Of a DNA stretch of 64,000 bases, positions 52,325-59,165 are shown piece by piece; within the stretch, counting starts at the first letter, position 1, and each line of letters begins with the position of its first letter. Origin of the DNA: Chitinophagales bacterium (GTDB lineage: Bacteria; Bacteroidota; Bacteroidia; Chitinophagales; Chitinophagaceae); NCBI GenBank assembly GCA_017303415.1, contig JAFLBJ010000001.1, positions 682,001-746,000 on the forward strand, in the 5' to 3' direction. A program made the translations under genes and the position numbers. The notes under the pieces were generated by a model. That model did not search any database. It saw only the letters and a list, made by a program, of their open reading frames with translations, and was not told where the DNA came from.

Positions 52325-53800
52325 ATGAAAAGTGAAATGAACAATTCCGACGAAACGAAAACCCCGGGCGCTGAGTTCCATTACGATGACGAGGCCGCAA
52401 GTAAGAAAGAATTACTTGACCAGTCATTCAGGGATTCGGTAGCAACGATCGACAAAGAAGGGAAGCGTAATTATATCCTTCCTAAAAAGCCCAAGGGTAA
52501 GCTGTACAACTGGCGCACCCTTGCCTCCGTCGTTTATCTGGTAGTGTTTTTCACCCTGCCCTTTATCAAGGTTGATGGACAGCCCTTCTTCATGTTCAAT
52601 GTGCTGGAGCGCAAGTTCATTTTCTTTGGACAGGTTTTCTGGCCTCAGGATTTTTTCATTTTCGCCATCGGCCTCCTCACCTTTATGGTCTTTATCATCC
52701 TGTTCACCGTGGTATTTGGCCGGGTGTTCTGTGGATGGGCCTGCCCGCAAACCATTTTCATGGAAATGGTTTTCCGTAAGATCGAATATTGGCTGGATGG
52801 GGATTCGAACGAACAACGGAAGTTGAAGGAAATGCCCTGGAACGGGTACAAGATCCGGAAACGGGTGACCAAAATGATCGTCTTTTTTGCCATCTCCTTT
52901 ATCATTGCTAATTTTTTCCTGGCCTACCTGATTGGTATGGATAGTGTAATGGCCATGGTAAAAGAAGGCGTTGGCGCAAATATGGGAACCTTTATTTCCT
53001 TATTGGGCTTTACCAGTGTTTTCTTCTTTGTTTATTATTGGTTTCGCGAACAAGCCTGTATCGTTGTTTGCCCTTATGGACGATTACAAGGAGTTTTGTT
53101 GGATAAAAAATCCATTGTCGTTGCGTATGATTATGTTCGGGGCGAACCAAGAGGTAAGGTAAAAAAGGCGGAAGTCGAAATGGACCCCAAGGGTGACTGT
53201 ATCGATTGTGCTGCTTGTGTACGCGTTTGCCCGACAGGGATAGATATTCGAAACGGTACACAACTGGAATGCGTGAACTGCACAGCGTGTATTGATGCCT
53301 GTGATGAGATCATGGTGAAAGTAAACAAGCCGACCGGGCTAATCCGATATGAATCTGAAGAGAATATAGCGCATAGCCGGAAAACGAAATTCAACTGGCG
53401 CATAGCCGGTTATTCCACGGTACTCCTTGTATTAATATCTGTGTTATCCATTCTGATCATTACCAGGGATGATGTGGATGCGCGCATTTTGCGCACGGCC
53501 GGACAAATGTTCACGCGTGACCAGGATGGCCGTATCAGTAATATCTATAACATCAAACTGGCCAATAAGACCCATAACGATATTCCCATGACGCTTAAGC
53601 TGGAGAATATTAAAGGAGAGATCACAGTTGTGGGCAAAAATCTGGTTGTACCTAAAGAGTCTTATTTCCAAACACCCTTCTTTGTCAAGATCGATCGGAG
53701 TTTGATCACCCGTCGCAAGACACCGATCGTGCTGGGCGTATATGAAGGCGATAAAAAGATCAAGACCGTGAATACAACATTTCTGGGTCCTGGTTTTTGA
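52325..53800 (+). CDS. ccoG: Cytochrome c oxidase accessory protein CcoG (RdxA/FixG), copper(II) reductase candidate
   Basis: 491 residues with about five TM helices. The N-terminal half carries CGWACPQTIF, and the soluble part has two 4Fe-4S motifs CIDCAACVRVCP and CVNCTACIDACD. The last ~130 residues are an immunoglobulin-like FixG C-terminal domain (PIVLGVYEGD). CcoG family proteins reduce Cu(II) for use in cbb3 assembly. It follows the hairpin and precedes ccoH by 26 bases. Confidence 0.93.
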   Translation: MKSEMNNSDETKTPGAEFHYDDEAASKKELLDQSFRDSVATIDKEGKRNYILPKKPKGKLYNWRTLASVVYLVVFFTLPFIKVDGQPFFMFNVLERKFIFFGQVFWPQDFFIFAIGLLTFMVFIILFTVVFGRVFCGWACPQTIFMEMVFRKIEYWLDGDSNEQRKLKEMPWNGYKIRKRVTKMIVFFAISFIIANFFLAYLIGMDSVMAMVKEGVGANMGTFISLLGFTSVFFFVYYWFREQACIVVCPYGRLQGVLLDKKSIVVAYDYVRGEPRGKVKKAEVEMDPKGDCIDCAACVRVCPTGIDIRNGTQLECVNCTACIDACDEIMVKVNKPTGLIRYESEENIAHSRKTKFNWRIAGYSTVLLVLISVLSILIITRDDVDARILRTAGQMFTRDQDGRISNIYNIKLANKTHNDIPMTLKLENIKGEITVVGKNLVVPKESYFQTPFFVKIDRSLITRRKTPIVLGVYEGDKKIKTVNTTFLGPGF

Positions 53801-53826
53801 TCCAGTCACACTAAAAACGAAACACC

Positions 53827-54264
53827 ATGCGAATCAGTTGGGGTTACAAAATTCTTGCACTTTATCTCTGCTTTGTTGCCGGGATACTTTTCCTGGTCTT
53901 TAAGGCCAGCAAAGAAAACTACGACCTGGTGACCAAGAATTATTATGAGGCAGAGCTCAAATATCAGGATGTTATTGACCGAAAAGCCAATACGGCGAGG
54001 TTGTCTGCCCCGGTTCGTATTGAAAATAGCAAAACAAAGATCCGGGTGGAATTCCCTGCAGATTTTAATAATAAGGCCATTAAGGGAGATGCATACCTCT
54101 ATTGTCCGTCGGATGCCCGTAAGGATATGCGCCGTCAGATCGATAGCAAGGACCTGGCATTTGAGTGGATCGTTCCTGGTACACCCTCCGGGCTTTATGA
54201 GTTAAAACTGAGTTGGACGAGTGAAGGGATAGAATATTATAAGGAGGAGAAAGTTTTCTTTTAG
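53827..54264 (+). CDS. ccoH: CcoH/FixH family protein
   Basis: 145 residues. One N-terminal TM helix (about 7-27), then a soluble Ig-like FixH domain (YYEAELKYQDVIDRKANT, WIVPGTPSGLYELKLSWTS). FixH is required for stability or assembly of the cbb3 complex, with the periplasmic domain facing out. Its position between ccoG and a TauE/SafE protein repeats the ccoGHS-type order. Confidence 0.9.
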   Translation: MRISWGYKILALYLCFVAGILFLVFKASKENYDLVTKNYYEAELKYQDVIDRKANTARLSAPVRIENSKTKIRVEFPADFNNKAIKGDAYLYCPSDARKDMRRQIDSKDLAFEWIVPGTPSGLYELKLSWTSEGIEYYKEEKVFF

Positions 54265-54319
54265 CCTGATAGCTTATGGCTGGTTACGCTTAGTTCTTGT
54301 TCAGATAGCAAATCAAATT

Positions 54320-55030
54320 TTGTCCATTATTGAAACCATATCTGCCGCTTTCCTGATGGGGCTTGTAGGAAGTCTCCACTGTGTAGGCATGTGCGGGCCT
54401 TTGGCCCTGGCATTGCCGGTGTCTCATGCCAATGATGGGAACAGACTGTTGGGCGGATTGGTCTATAATTCCGGCAGGATTATTACCTACGGGGCCATGG
54501 GTGTGGTACTGGGTTTGGCGGGACAGTTTCTTTTACCCGTGACCTGGTTACAGACCTTGTCGATCGTATTTGGCGTTATCATCTTACTTTATCTTTTTCT
54601 ACCGGTAAAGAGGATCACGAGTTCAGTTTCTTTTCTATCATCGTTAAATAAACCCTTTCTGGCTTTGCGGCAGGCCATGGGTAAATTGTTTACCCGGCAA
54701 AAATTCAGCTCACTATTCTCCATTGGGTTGTTGAATGGTCTGTTGCCCTGCGGACTTGTTTACCTCGCTATTTCTTCTTCCTTTATTACCGGGAATGCCT
54801 GGAAAGGAGGCATGTTCATGATATTCTTTGGCCTGGGAACTTTACCGTTGATGCTGGCCACTGTTTTCTTTGGGAGTTATATGAACCAGCAGATCCGCTC
54901 CAGGCTTCGCCGCGCAGTGCCTGTTTTTCTGTTTGTGATGGCGGCCCTTTTGATCTTACGCGGTATGGGGCTTGGTATTCCCTATGTGAGCCCGGCCTTT
55001 CATCAGCCGGAAGCCGTGGGGTGCCATTAA
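54320..55030 (+). CDS. TauE/SafE-like membrane protein of the cbb3 maturation group
   Basis: 236 residues with about six TM helices. The start is a TTG, which gives MSIIETISAAFLMGLVGSLHC, matching the family N-terminus; the next Met would remove part of helix one. GSLHCVGMCGPLALALP contains the CxxxC typical of the heavy-metal or CcoA-like members, and a second GLLPCGLVYLA block follows. Members of this branch are associated with copper supply to cbb3 oxidases, not sulfite export. Its stop overlaps the following alkyltransferase-like frame. Confidence 0.85.
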   Translation: MSIIETISAAFLMGLVGSLHCVGMCGPLALALPVSHANDGNRLLGGLVYNSGRIITYGAMGVVLGLAGQFLLPVTWLQTLSIVFGVIILLYLFLPVKRITSSVSFLSSLNKPFLALRQAMGKLFTRQKFSSLFSIGLLNGLLPCGLVYLAISSSFITGNAWKGGMFMIFFGLGTLPLMLATVFFGSYMNQQIRSRLRRAVPVFLFVMAALLILRGMGLGIPYVSPAFHQPEAVGCH

Positions 55031-55059
55031 GATTTCACCGCTGTTCGTATCTTCATTCT

Positions 55060-55431
55060 ATGCCGCTAAAATCTATTCGCCCTTCCGGTGATACAGAAGA
55101 GAATTTTTTTACACTTGTTTACCAGGTAGCGCGACAAATTCCCAAGGGGAGGGTAACTTCTTATGGTGCTATTGCTGCCGCGCTGGGCGCAAAATCTTCA
55201 GCGCGTATGGTAGGTTGGGCCATGAATGGTTGTCACAAAGTTCGACCAAAGGTTCCTGCTCATCGTGTTGTGAACCGCAATGGGATGCTTACAGGCAAAA
55301 TGCATTTTGATCCGCCGGGCAAAATGGCGGAATTACTAAAGAAGGAAGGCGTGAAAGTAAAGAATGATAAAGTGGTGGATTTTGATACGCTTTTCTGGGA
55401 TCCAATGGAAATTGAAAATGATTTATCGTAA
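55060..55431 (+). CDS. Alkyltransferase-like protein (ATL) lacking the MGMT active cysteine
   Basis: 123 residues from the ATG at 55060. The fold is the C-terminal DNA-binding domain of O6-methylguanine-DNA methyltransferase (VYQVARQIPKGRVTSYGAIA, SSARMVGWAMNGC). The active-site motif PCHRV is replaced by PAHRV at 66-70, so no alkyl transfer is possible. ATL proteins bind O6-alkylguanine and recruit nucleotide excision repair. The role fits with the UvrD-type helicase elsewhere in the window, but no direct link is shown. Confidence 0.9.
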   Translation: MPLKSIRPSGDTEENFFTLVYQVARQIPKGRVTSYGAIAAALGAKSSARMVGWAMNGCHKVRPKVPAHRVVNRNGMLTGKMHFDPPGKMAELLKKEGVKVKNDKVVDFDTLFWDPMEIENDLS

Positions 55432-55468
55432 GTCCGGGCGAAAATCCGTCAAATAAATCCCCTGGCAA

Positions 55469-55690
55469 TTAAGGCCTGGGCTCTTCGGTCCTTCGACCTC
55501 TGTCTTGTGACTTTTCTCTTCTCAACTCACTTTTTCTTGGTTCGGGAACACTTTCATAGCTATAGGGGCAATGCAGGCATCCCATACCACAGCAATAGCC
55601 TTGTTCCAGGTGGTATTGTTCGGTGAGGACAATAAACCCGTCGTCATTCCGGTAATAATGAATCCCTTCTTTAAGCGGTTGCTCCTTCAT
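55469..55690 (-). CDS. DUF5522-like small Cys-rich protein
   Basis: 73 residues. Core: YYRNDDGFIVLTEQYH followed by GYCCGMGCLHCPY, with four cysteines likely to bind a metal. The last ~22 residues (Arg/Glu/Lys-rich, ELRREK) are not part of the family core and look like read-through of low-complexity DNA. It overlaps the trmB stop by 20 bases and is co-transcribed. Function unknown. Confidence 0.75.
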   Translation of the reverse strand: MKEQPLKEGIHYYRNDDGFIVLTEQYHLEQGYCCGMGCLHCPYSYESVPEPRKSELRREKSQDRGRRTEEPRP

Positions 55691-56384
55691 GTTCTTTCAG
55701 GTATTGCTGTAATGATTTATCCTGCTCAGGGCCCGGCAATGGGTCGGGCAGGGAGAATTTCAGATAATGGGTACGTTGGCTACCAGCGATATCGAGTGAT
55801 TCATAATAGGTTTTAATAGACAGTTCCGGCCCCGGGTCATCTGTATCATACACATTTGGATTGTCCACCCACAAGGTACATCCATATCTTTCGATTATGG
55901 TCTTTGTAAAGGCATACAGGGCCGGGCTATCGGTCTTAAGGTGTATAAAACCACCGGGAGCAAGAAATTGTTGATAGAGACGAAGGAATTTGGGGTGGGT
56001 AAGCCTTTTTTTGGCCTTGGAAGTACGTAATTGCGGGTCGGGGAAGGTGATCCAGATTCCGGCAACCTCTCCCGGGGCAAAATAGGTATTGATCTTATCG
56101 ATCTCGGTTCGCAGAAAAGCGACATTGTTTAACCCCTGGTCCAGCGCTTTTTTTGCCCCGATATAGATCCGGTTTCCCTTGATATCCACGCCAATAAAGT
56201 TCTGATTAGGGTACAAAGCGGCCAATCCCAGTGCATATTCGCCTTTTCCACAGGCCAGCTCCAGCGTCAGGGGGTTGGAATTACCAAAATGCCCTGGCCA
56301 TTGACCGGGCATGGATGGGGGGAATTGAAGAACATTGGGAAATGATTTAATCGCTTCGAAGCGGATGAGTTTCTTGTGACCCAT
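55671..56384 (-). CDS. trmB: tRNA (guanine-N7-)-methyltransferase
   Basis: 237 residues. It makes m7G46 in tRNA using AdoMet. Motifs are LELACGKGEYALGLA (AdoMet loop), FIGVDIKGNRIYIGAKKAL, ITFPDPQLRTSKAKKRLTHPKFL (catalytic Asp region) and IHLKTDSPALYAFT. The start ATG lies close to a repeat-rich region (56385-56550). The overlap with the DUF5522 gene shows one transcript. Confidence 0.93.
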   Translation of the reverse strand: MGHKKLIRFEAIKSFPNVLQFPPSMPGQWPGHFGNSNPLTLELACGKGEYALGLAALYPNQNFIGVDIKGNRIYIGAKKALDQGLNNVAFLRTEIDKINTYFAPGEVAGIWITFPDPQLRTSKAKKRLTHPKFLRLYQQFLAPGGFIHLKTDSPALYAFTKTIIERYGCTLWVDNPNVYDTDDPGPELSIKTYYESLDIAGSQRTHYLKFSLPDPLPGPEQDKSLQQYLKEHEGATA

Positions 56385-56397
56385 GTGGCAAATATAT

Positions 56398-56550
56398 AGC
56401 AGGATTGACCAGGATTTTTGGATTGAACAGGATTGAGGGATTGACCAGGATTGATATCTATATTAAACGATTAAAGGATTGAGGGATTGATATCTTACAG
56501 GTATCAATCCCTCAATCCTTTAATTTTAAAATCCAGGTAATCCTGGTCTT
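56398..56550. repeat. ACCAGGATT/GGATTGA repeat cluster with a perfect 22-bp stem
   Basis: Units ACCAGGATT, GGATTGA and their complements recur. TTAAAGGATTGAGGGATTGA plus two bases (56471-56492) and its complement (56502-56523) form a perfect 22-bp stem with a 9-base loop. No T-tract lies at the stem base. The family also makes the arms of the palindrome at 5842-6105. Confidence 0.75.
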
Positions 56551-56551
56551 G

Positions 56552-56715
56552 CTGTAGGGGGAGGAGTCGAACCTCCACGGGGCAGTTAGCTCTTGCACAA
56601 AGATTTAGTGGTCAATCCTGGTCGGCCTGACGGTCGGCTCTATGCAAGGTTTATCCTGTTGTCCCCACCCTCGAGACGAGAGGGCATGTCTGCCAAAAAG
56701 TTTCATCACCCCACA
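56552..56715 (-). ncRNA. tRNA-like cloverleaf with 91-nt structured variable region
   Basis: Read on the minus strand from 56715. Acceptor TGTGGGG (56715-56709) pairs with CCCTACA (56559-56553) over seven pairs, one a G-T, and G is at position 73. Next: TG at 8-9, D arm ATG/CAT with GG in the loop, a 5-bp anticodon stem CCCTC/GAGGG with a 7-base loop (56673-56679) and a T arm GGAGG-TTCGACT-CCTCC (56560-56576). Variable region 56577-56667 (91 nt) has GGGG/CCCC and CTTGCA/TGCAAG helices. The loop reads TCGTCTC, so U33 is absent and the nominal anticodon is GTC. It is not an ordinary decoding tRNA; pseudo-tRNA or regulatory RNA is possible. Confidence 0.5.
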
Positions 56716-56864
56716 GTATAATCGTATTCGATAAGAACTTGATAGAACAAAAATAAAGAAACACCCCCATTCATTCCAAATTTTTCAACAAAAAATAAAA
56801 AACTATTGAAATTATCTAATATTTTACTAATTTAGTTTGAAATTGTTTAAAAAAGATATCAAAT

Positions 56865-57338
56865 ATGGCCGCTAAATTGAATCTTGACAAACTGGATCTG
56901 CAGATCATCAACCACATGATGGATGATGCTTCGATTTCGTATGCCGATCTGGGTAAGAAACTCTTTGTTTCGGGGGGTACCATCCACGTCCGGATCAAAA
57001 AGCTTCAGGAAATGGGTATTGTCAAAGGTACAAGGCTTCATGTAGATACCAAGGCCCTGGGATATGATGTGAATGCCTTTATCGGGATCTTTCTTGAAAA
57101 GAGTTCGCTCTATGATAATGTTGCACGTGAACTGGGTAAGATACCCGAAATCGTTAGACTAAATTATACTACGGGCAACTATTCCATGTTTGCAGAAGTG
57201 GTGTGTAAGGATATTGACCATTTTCGCCAGGTGCTTCATTATCAACTTCAAAAAGTGAAGGGGATCGAACGTACCGAAACCCTGATCGCCCTGGAGGAGA
57301 GTATTAACAGGAATGTGCAGGTGGGGGAGGAAAGATGA
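56865..57338 (+). CDS. Lrp/AsnC family transcriptional regulator
   Basis: 157 residues. N-terminal HTH: LDKLDLQIINHMMDDASISYADLGKKLFVSGGTIHVRIKKLQE, in the usual Lrp position. C-terminal RAM (ligand/dimer) domain from about residue 65: VNAFIGIFLEKSSLYDN, EIVRLNYTTGNYSMFAEVV. The stop codon lies at the edge of a degenerate repeat (57334-57453). Lrp/AsnC proteins regulate amino acid metabolism; no target can be named from the window. Confidence 0.93.
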   Translation: MAAKLNLDKLDLQIINHMMDDASISYADLGKKLFVSGGTIHVRIKKLQEMGIVKGTRLHVDTKALGYDVNAFIGIFLEKSSLYDNVARELGKIPEIVRLNYTTGNYSMFAEVVCKDIDHFRQVLHYQLQKVKGIERTETLIALEESINRNVQVGEER

Positions 57339-57453
57339 CGGAGGACAGATGACGGAGGACAGATGACAGAGGACGGATGAGGAATCCGGGGTCAGGGGTC
57401 CGAAGTCTATCCCCTTTACCTCTGTCATCCGTCATCTGTCATCTGTCCTCCAA
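57334..57453. repeat. Degenerate GATGACGGAGGACA / TGTCCTCCGTCATC inverted repeat
   Basis: Left arm from 57334 (GATGACGGAGGACA twice or more) and right arm about 57416-57453 (CTGTCATCCGTCATCTGTC units) pair as a long hairpin. The unit differs from the GTCGGAG type at 9.7 and 29.1 kb, but the architecture is the same. It occupies much of the 184-base gap. Confidence 0.75.
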
Positions 57454-57522
57454 CATCCAACCTCCACCCCCCAACCCCTTCCCTAAATCCCAAATAAATC
57501 CTATCTTAGTTCTCTTATTTTA

Positions 57523-57954
57523 ATGAAAATGATCATGAGAAGATTTCCAGCCCTATTGTTTGCCACCATCGTGCTGATCTTTGGTGTTGCCGGAAAATGT
57601 AGCAAAGGTGGTGGTGGTGGTACACCTACCCCTCCGGAAGCTAATCTCGCTGTTACTTTGAATCCTCCGGTGGGATCAAATCAGGCAGCTGCCCTCGGCC
57701 CCGATTTCCCGCTTTCCGTAACCATTACTTCAACCATGCCACCTCAGGGTGTTACTATTGAAGTGACTGCCAAAGTGGAAAACGCAACAACCAACTTCTA
57801 TGCACCTGCTATTACAAGCACCAGTGCCACCGTTTCCAACTTTACAATCACCAATACACCTGTTGCCTCTACCTGCGTAGTGACCGTAACAGTAACTTCG
57901 AAGACAAAGGCCACGAATAAGTGGACCGGGTCGTATCGATACTCCAGGAAATAA
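57523..57954 (+). CDS. Small secreted Thr/Val-rich protein of unknown function
   Basis: 143 residues. N-terminal signal (about 1-25) ending FGVAGKC; the Lys before Cys makes it a poor lipobox, so lipid anchoring is uncertain. A Gly/Pro linker (GGGGGTPTPP) is followed by a beta-strand-rich body (VTITSTMPPQGVTIEVTAKVE, NFTITNTPVAST) like an Ig-type fold. I recognise no named domain. Followed by a bidirectional terminator. Confidence 0.65.
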   Translation: MKMIMRRFPALLFATIVLIFGVAGKCSKGGGGGTPTPPEANLAVTLNPPVGSNQAAALGPDFPLSVTITSTMPPQGVTIEVTAKVENATTNFYAPAITSTSATVSNFTITNTPVASTCVVTVTVTSKTKATNKWTGSYRYSRK

Positions 57955-57982
57955 TAATTAGTAAAAAAGAAATAAAGAACAT

Positions 57983-58019
57983 AAAAAAAGGAATCAGGCA
58001 CTACCTGATTCCTTTTTTT
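57983..58019. terminator. Bidirectional intrinsic terminator
   Basis: A16-bp perfect stem: seven A then GGAATCAGG (57983-57998), loop CACTA, and CCTGATTCC with seven T (58004-58019). The A-run on the left makes the complementary T-run on the minus strand. It separates the secreted protein gene from the convergent ABC permease gene. Confidence 0.93.
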
Positions 58020-58046
58020 ATATTCTTTATTTCTTATTACCTATTT

Positions 58047-59132
58047 TCAACCCTCTCTCACATCTACCGCATCTCTCAGTGCATTTCCCAATAAATTAAA
58101 AGAAAGCACCAGCAACATAATGGCAACGCCTGGTGCTAATGCCAGGGAAGCATTTTGCGTAATGATAAAATTGTAGTTTTCTTTTATCATCAATCCCCAA
58201 CTGGGTTGAGGAGGTTGAACACCAATACCTAAAAAACTCAATCCCGCTTCGATCACAATGGCCGAAGCGAAATTTGAAGCAGCAATCACCAGTACCGGTC
58301 CAATGATATTGGGAAGTATATGCCGGAAAATGGTCCGCGCATGCGAATACCCCATCACACGGGTAGCTTCAATGTATTCCAACTCCCGGATTCCCATCAC
58401 CTGCCCGCGTACCAGTCTGGCCACATTCACCCACATCGTCAATCCAATGGCGACAAAGACCTGCCAGAAGCCTTTTCCTAAAACCAAAGTGATGGCAAAG
58501 ACCAGCAGCAAGGTGGGAATACTCCAGATCACATTGATGAACCACATGATGAAATCATCGGTTTTTCCTCTGAAATAACCGGCCAGGGCCCCCAGTATCA
58601 CGCCAATGCTGAGCGAAAGCAACACCGTGATCAACCCTACGCCAAGACTCACCCTTGTTCCAACCATCAACCGGCTCAGGATATCACGTCCATATTGATC
58701 GGTGCCCAGAAAAAACTTTTTATTTACTACCGGATCTGATGCCAATGCGCTCAAGGGATAAACCTGGGTCTCTGTCAGGGTTTCATCAATGCGTTTCTGT
58801 ACCCGTATACTGTCACCTACATGTTCATGGGTGGTGATGGGCAGATAGGTCCAGGTTTCCTCTTTTCCATAGAGTAGGCGGGAAAAGAAACCCGAACTAT
58901 TCAATTCTTTTTCTTTTTTGATCCGGAGAAAGGTTTGCCTGAACCCGGGTGATTGACCACCGATCTCCAGGATCATCCGGTTGGCAAAAGGACTTGGATC
59001 CGGTGCCAGGAAATAAGCAAAAACGGCGATGATGATACTTATGGAAATGATGAAAAGTCCACCTACCGCACCCTTATTACGGCGAAGCTTTTTCCAGATG
59101 GAACGGCCGGGCGATATGGCAGTGGAGGACAT
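58047..59132 (-). CDS. ABC transporter permease, OppC/DppC type
   Basis: 361 residues. After an N-terminal TM helix (about 20-45) and a ~110-residue periplasmic loop longer than usual, the permease core has five TM helices with the EAA loop EYIEATRVMGYSHARTIFRHILPN. FLGTDQYGRDILSRL is the usual OppC N-terminal block. Oligopeptide or other solute import is expected, but no OppA, OppB or ATPase gene is adjacent in the window, so it may work with subunits encoded elsewhere. Confidence 0.9.
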   Translation of the reverse strand: MSSTAISPGRSIWKKLRRNKGAVGGLFIISISIIIAVFAYFLAPDPSPFANRMILEIGGQSPGFRQTFLRIKKEKELNSSGFFSRLLYGKEETWTYLPITTHEHVGDSIRVQKRIDETLTETQVYPLSALASDPVVNKKFFLGTDQYGRDILSRLMVGTRVSLGVGLITVLLSLSIGVILGALAGYFRGKTDDFIMWFINVIWSIPTLLLVFAITLVLGKGFWQVFVAIGLTMWVNVARLVRGQVMGIRELEYIEATRVMGYSHARTIFRHILPNIIGPVLVIAASNFASAIVIEAGLSFLGIGVQPPQPSWGLMIKENYNFIITQNASLALAPGVAIMLLVLSFNLLGNALRDAVDVREG

Positions 59133-59165
59133 GGAGGAAAGATAAATATTATTAAACTATGCCCC

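Noticed and set aside
54320-55030. Sulfite exporter
   Set aside because: The name comes from the broad TauE/SafE family. Position in the cbb3 block and the CxxxC motif point to metal or oxidase maturation.
56552-56715. tmRNA
   Set aside because: The acceptor lacks G3-U70 and the element is only 164 nt with a true anticodon-stem position. A tmRNA of normal length would run into the lrp gene.
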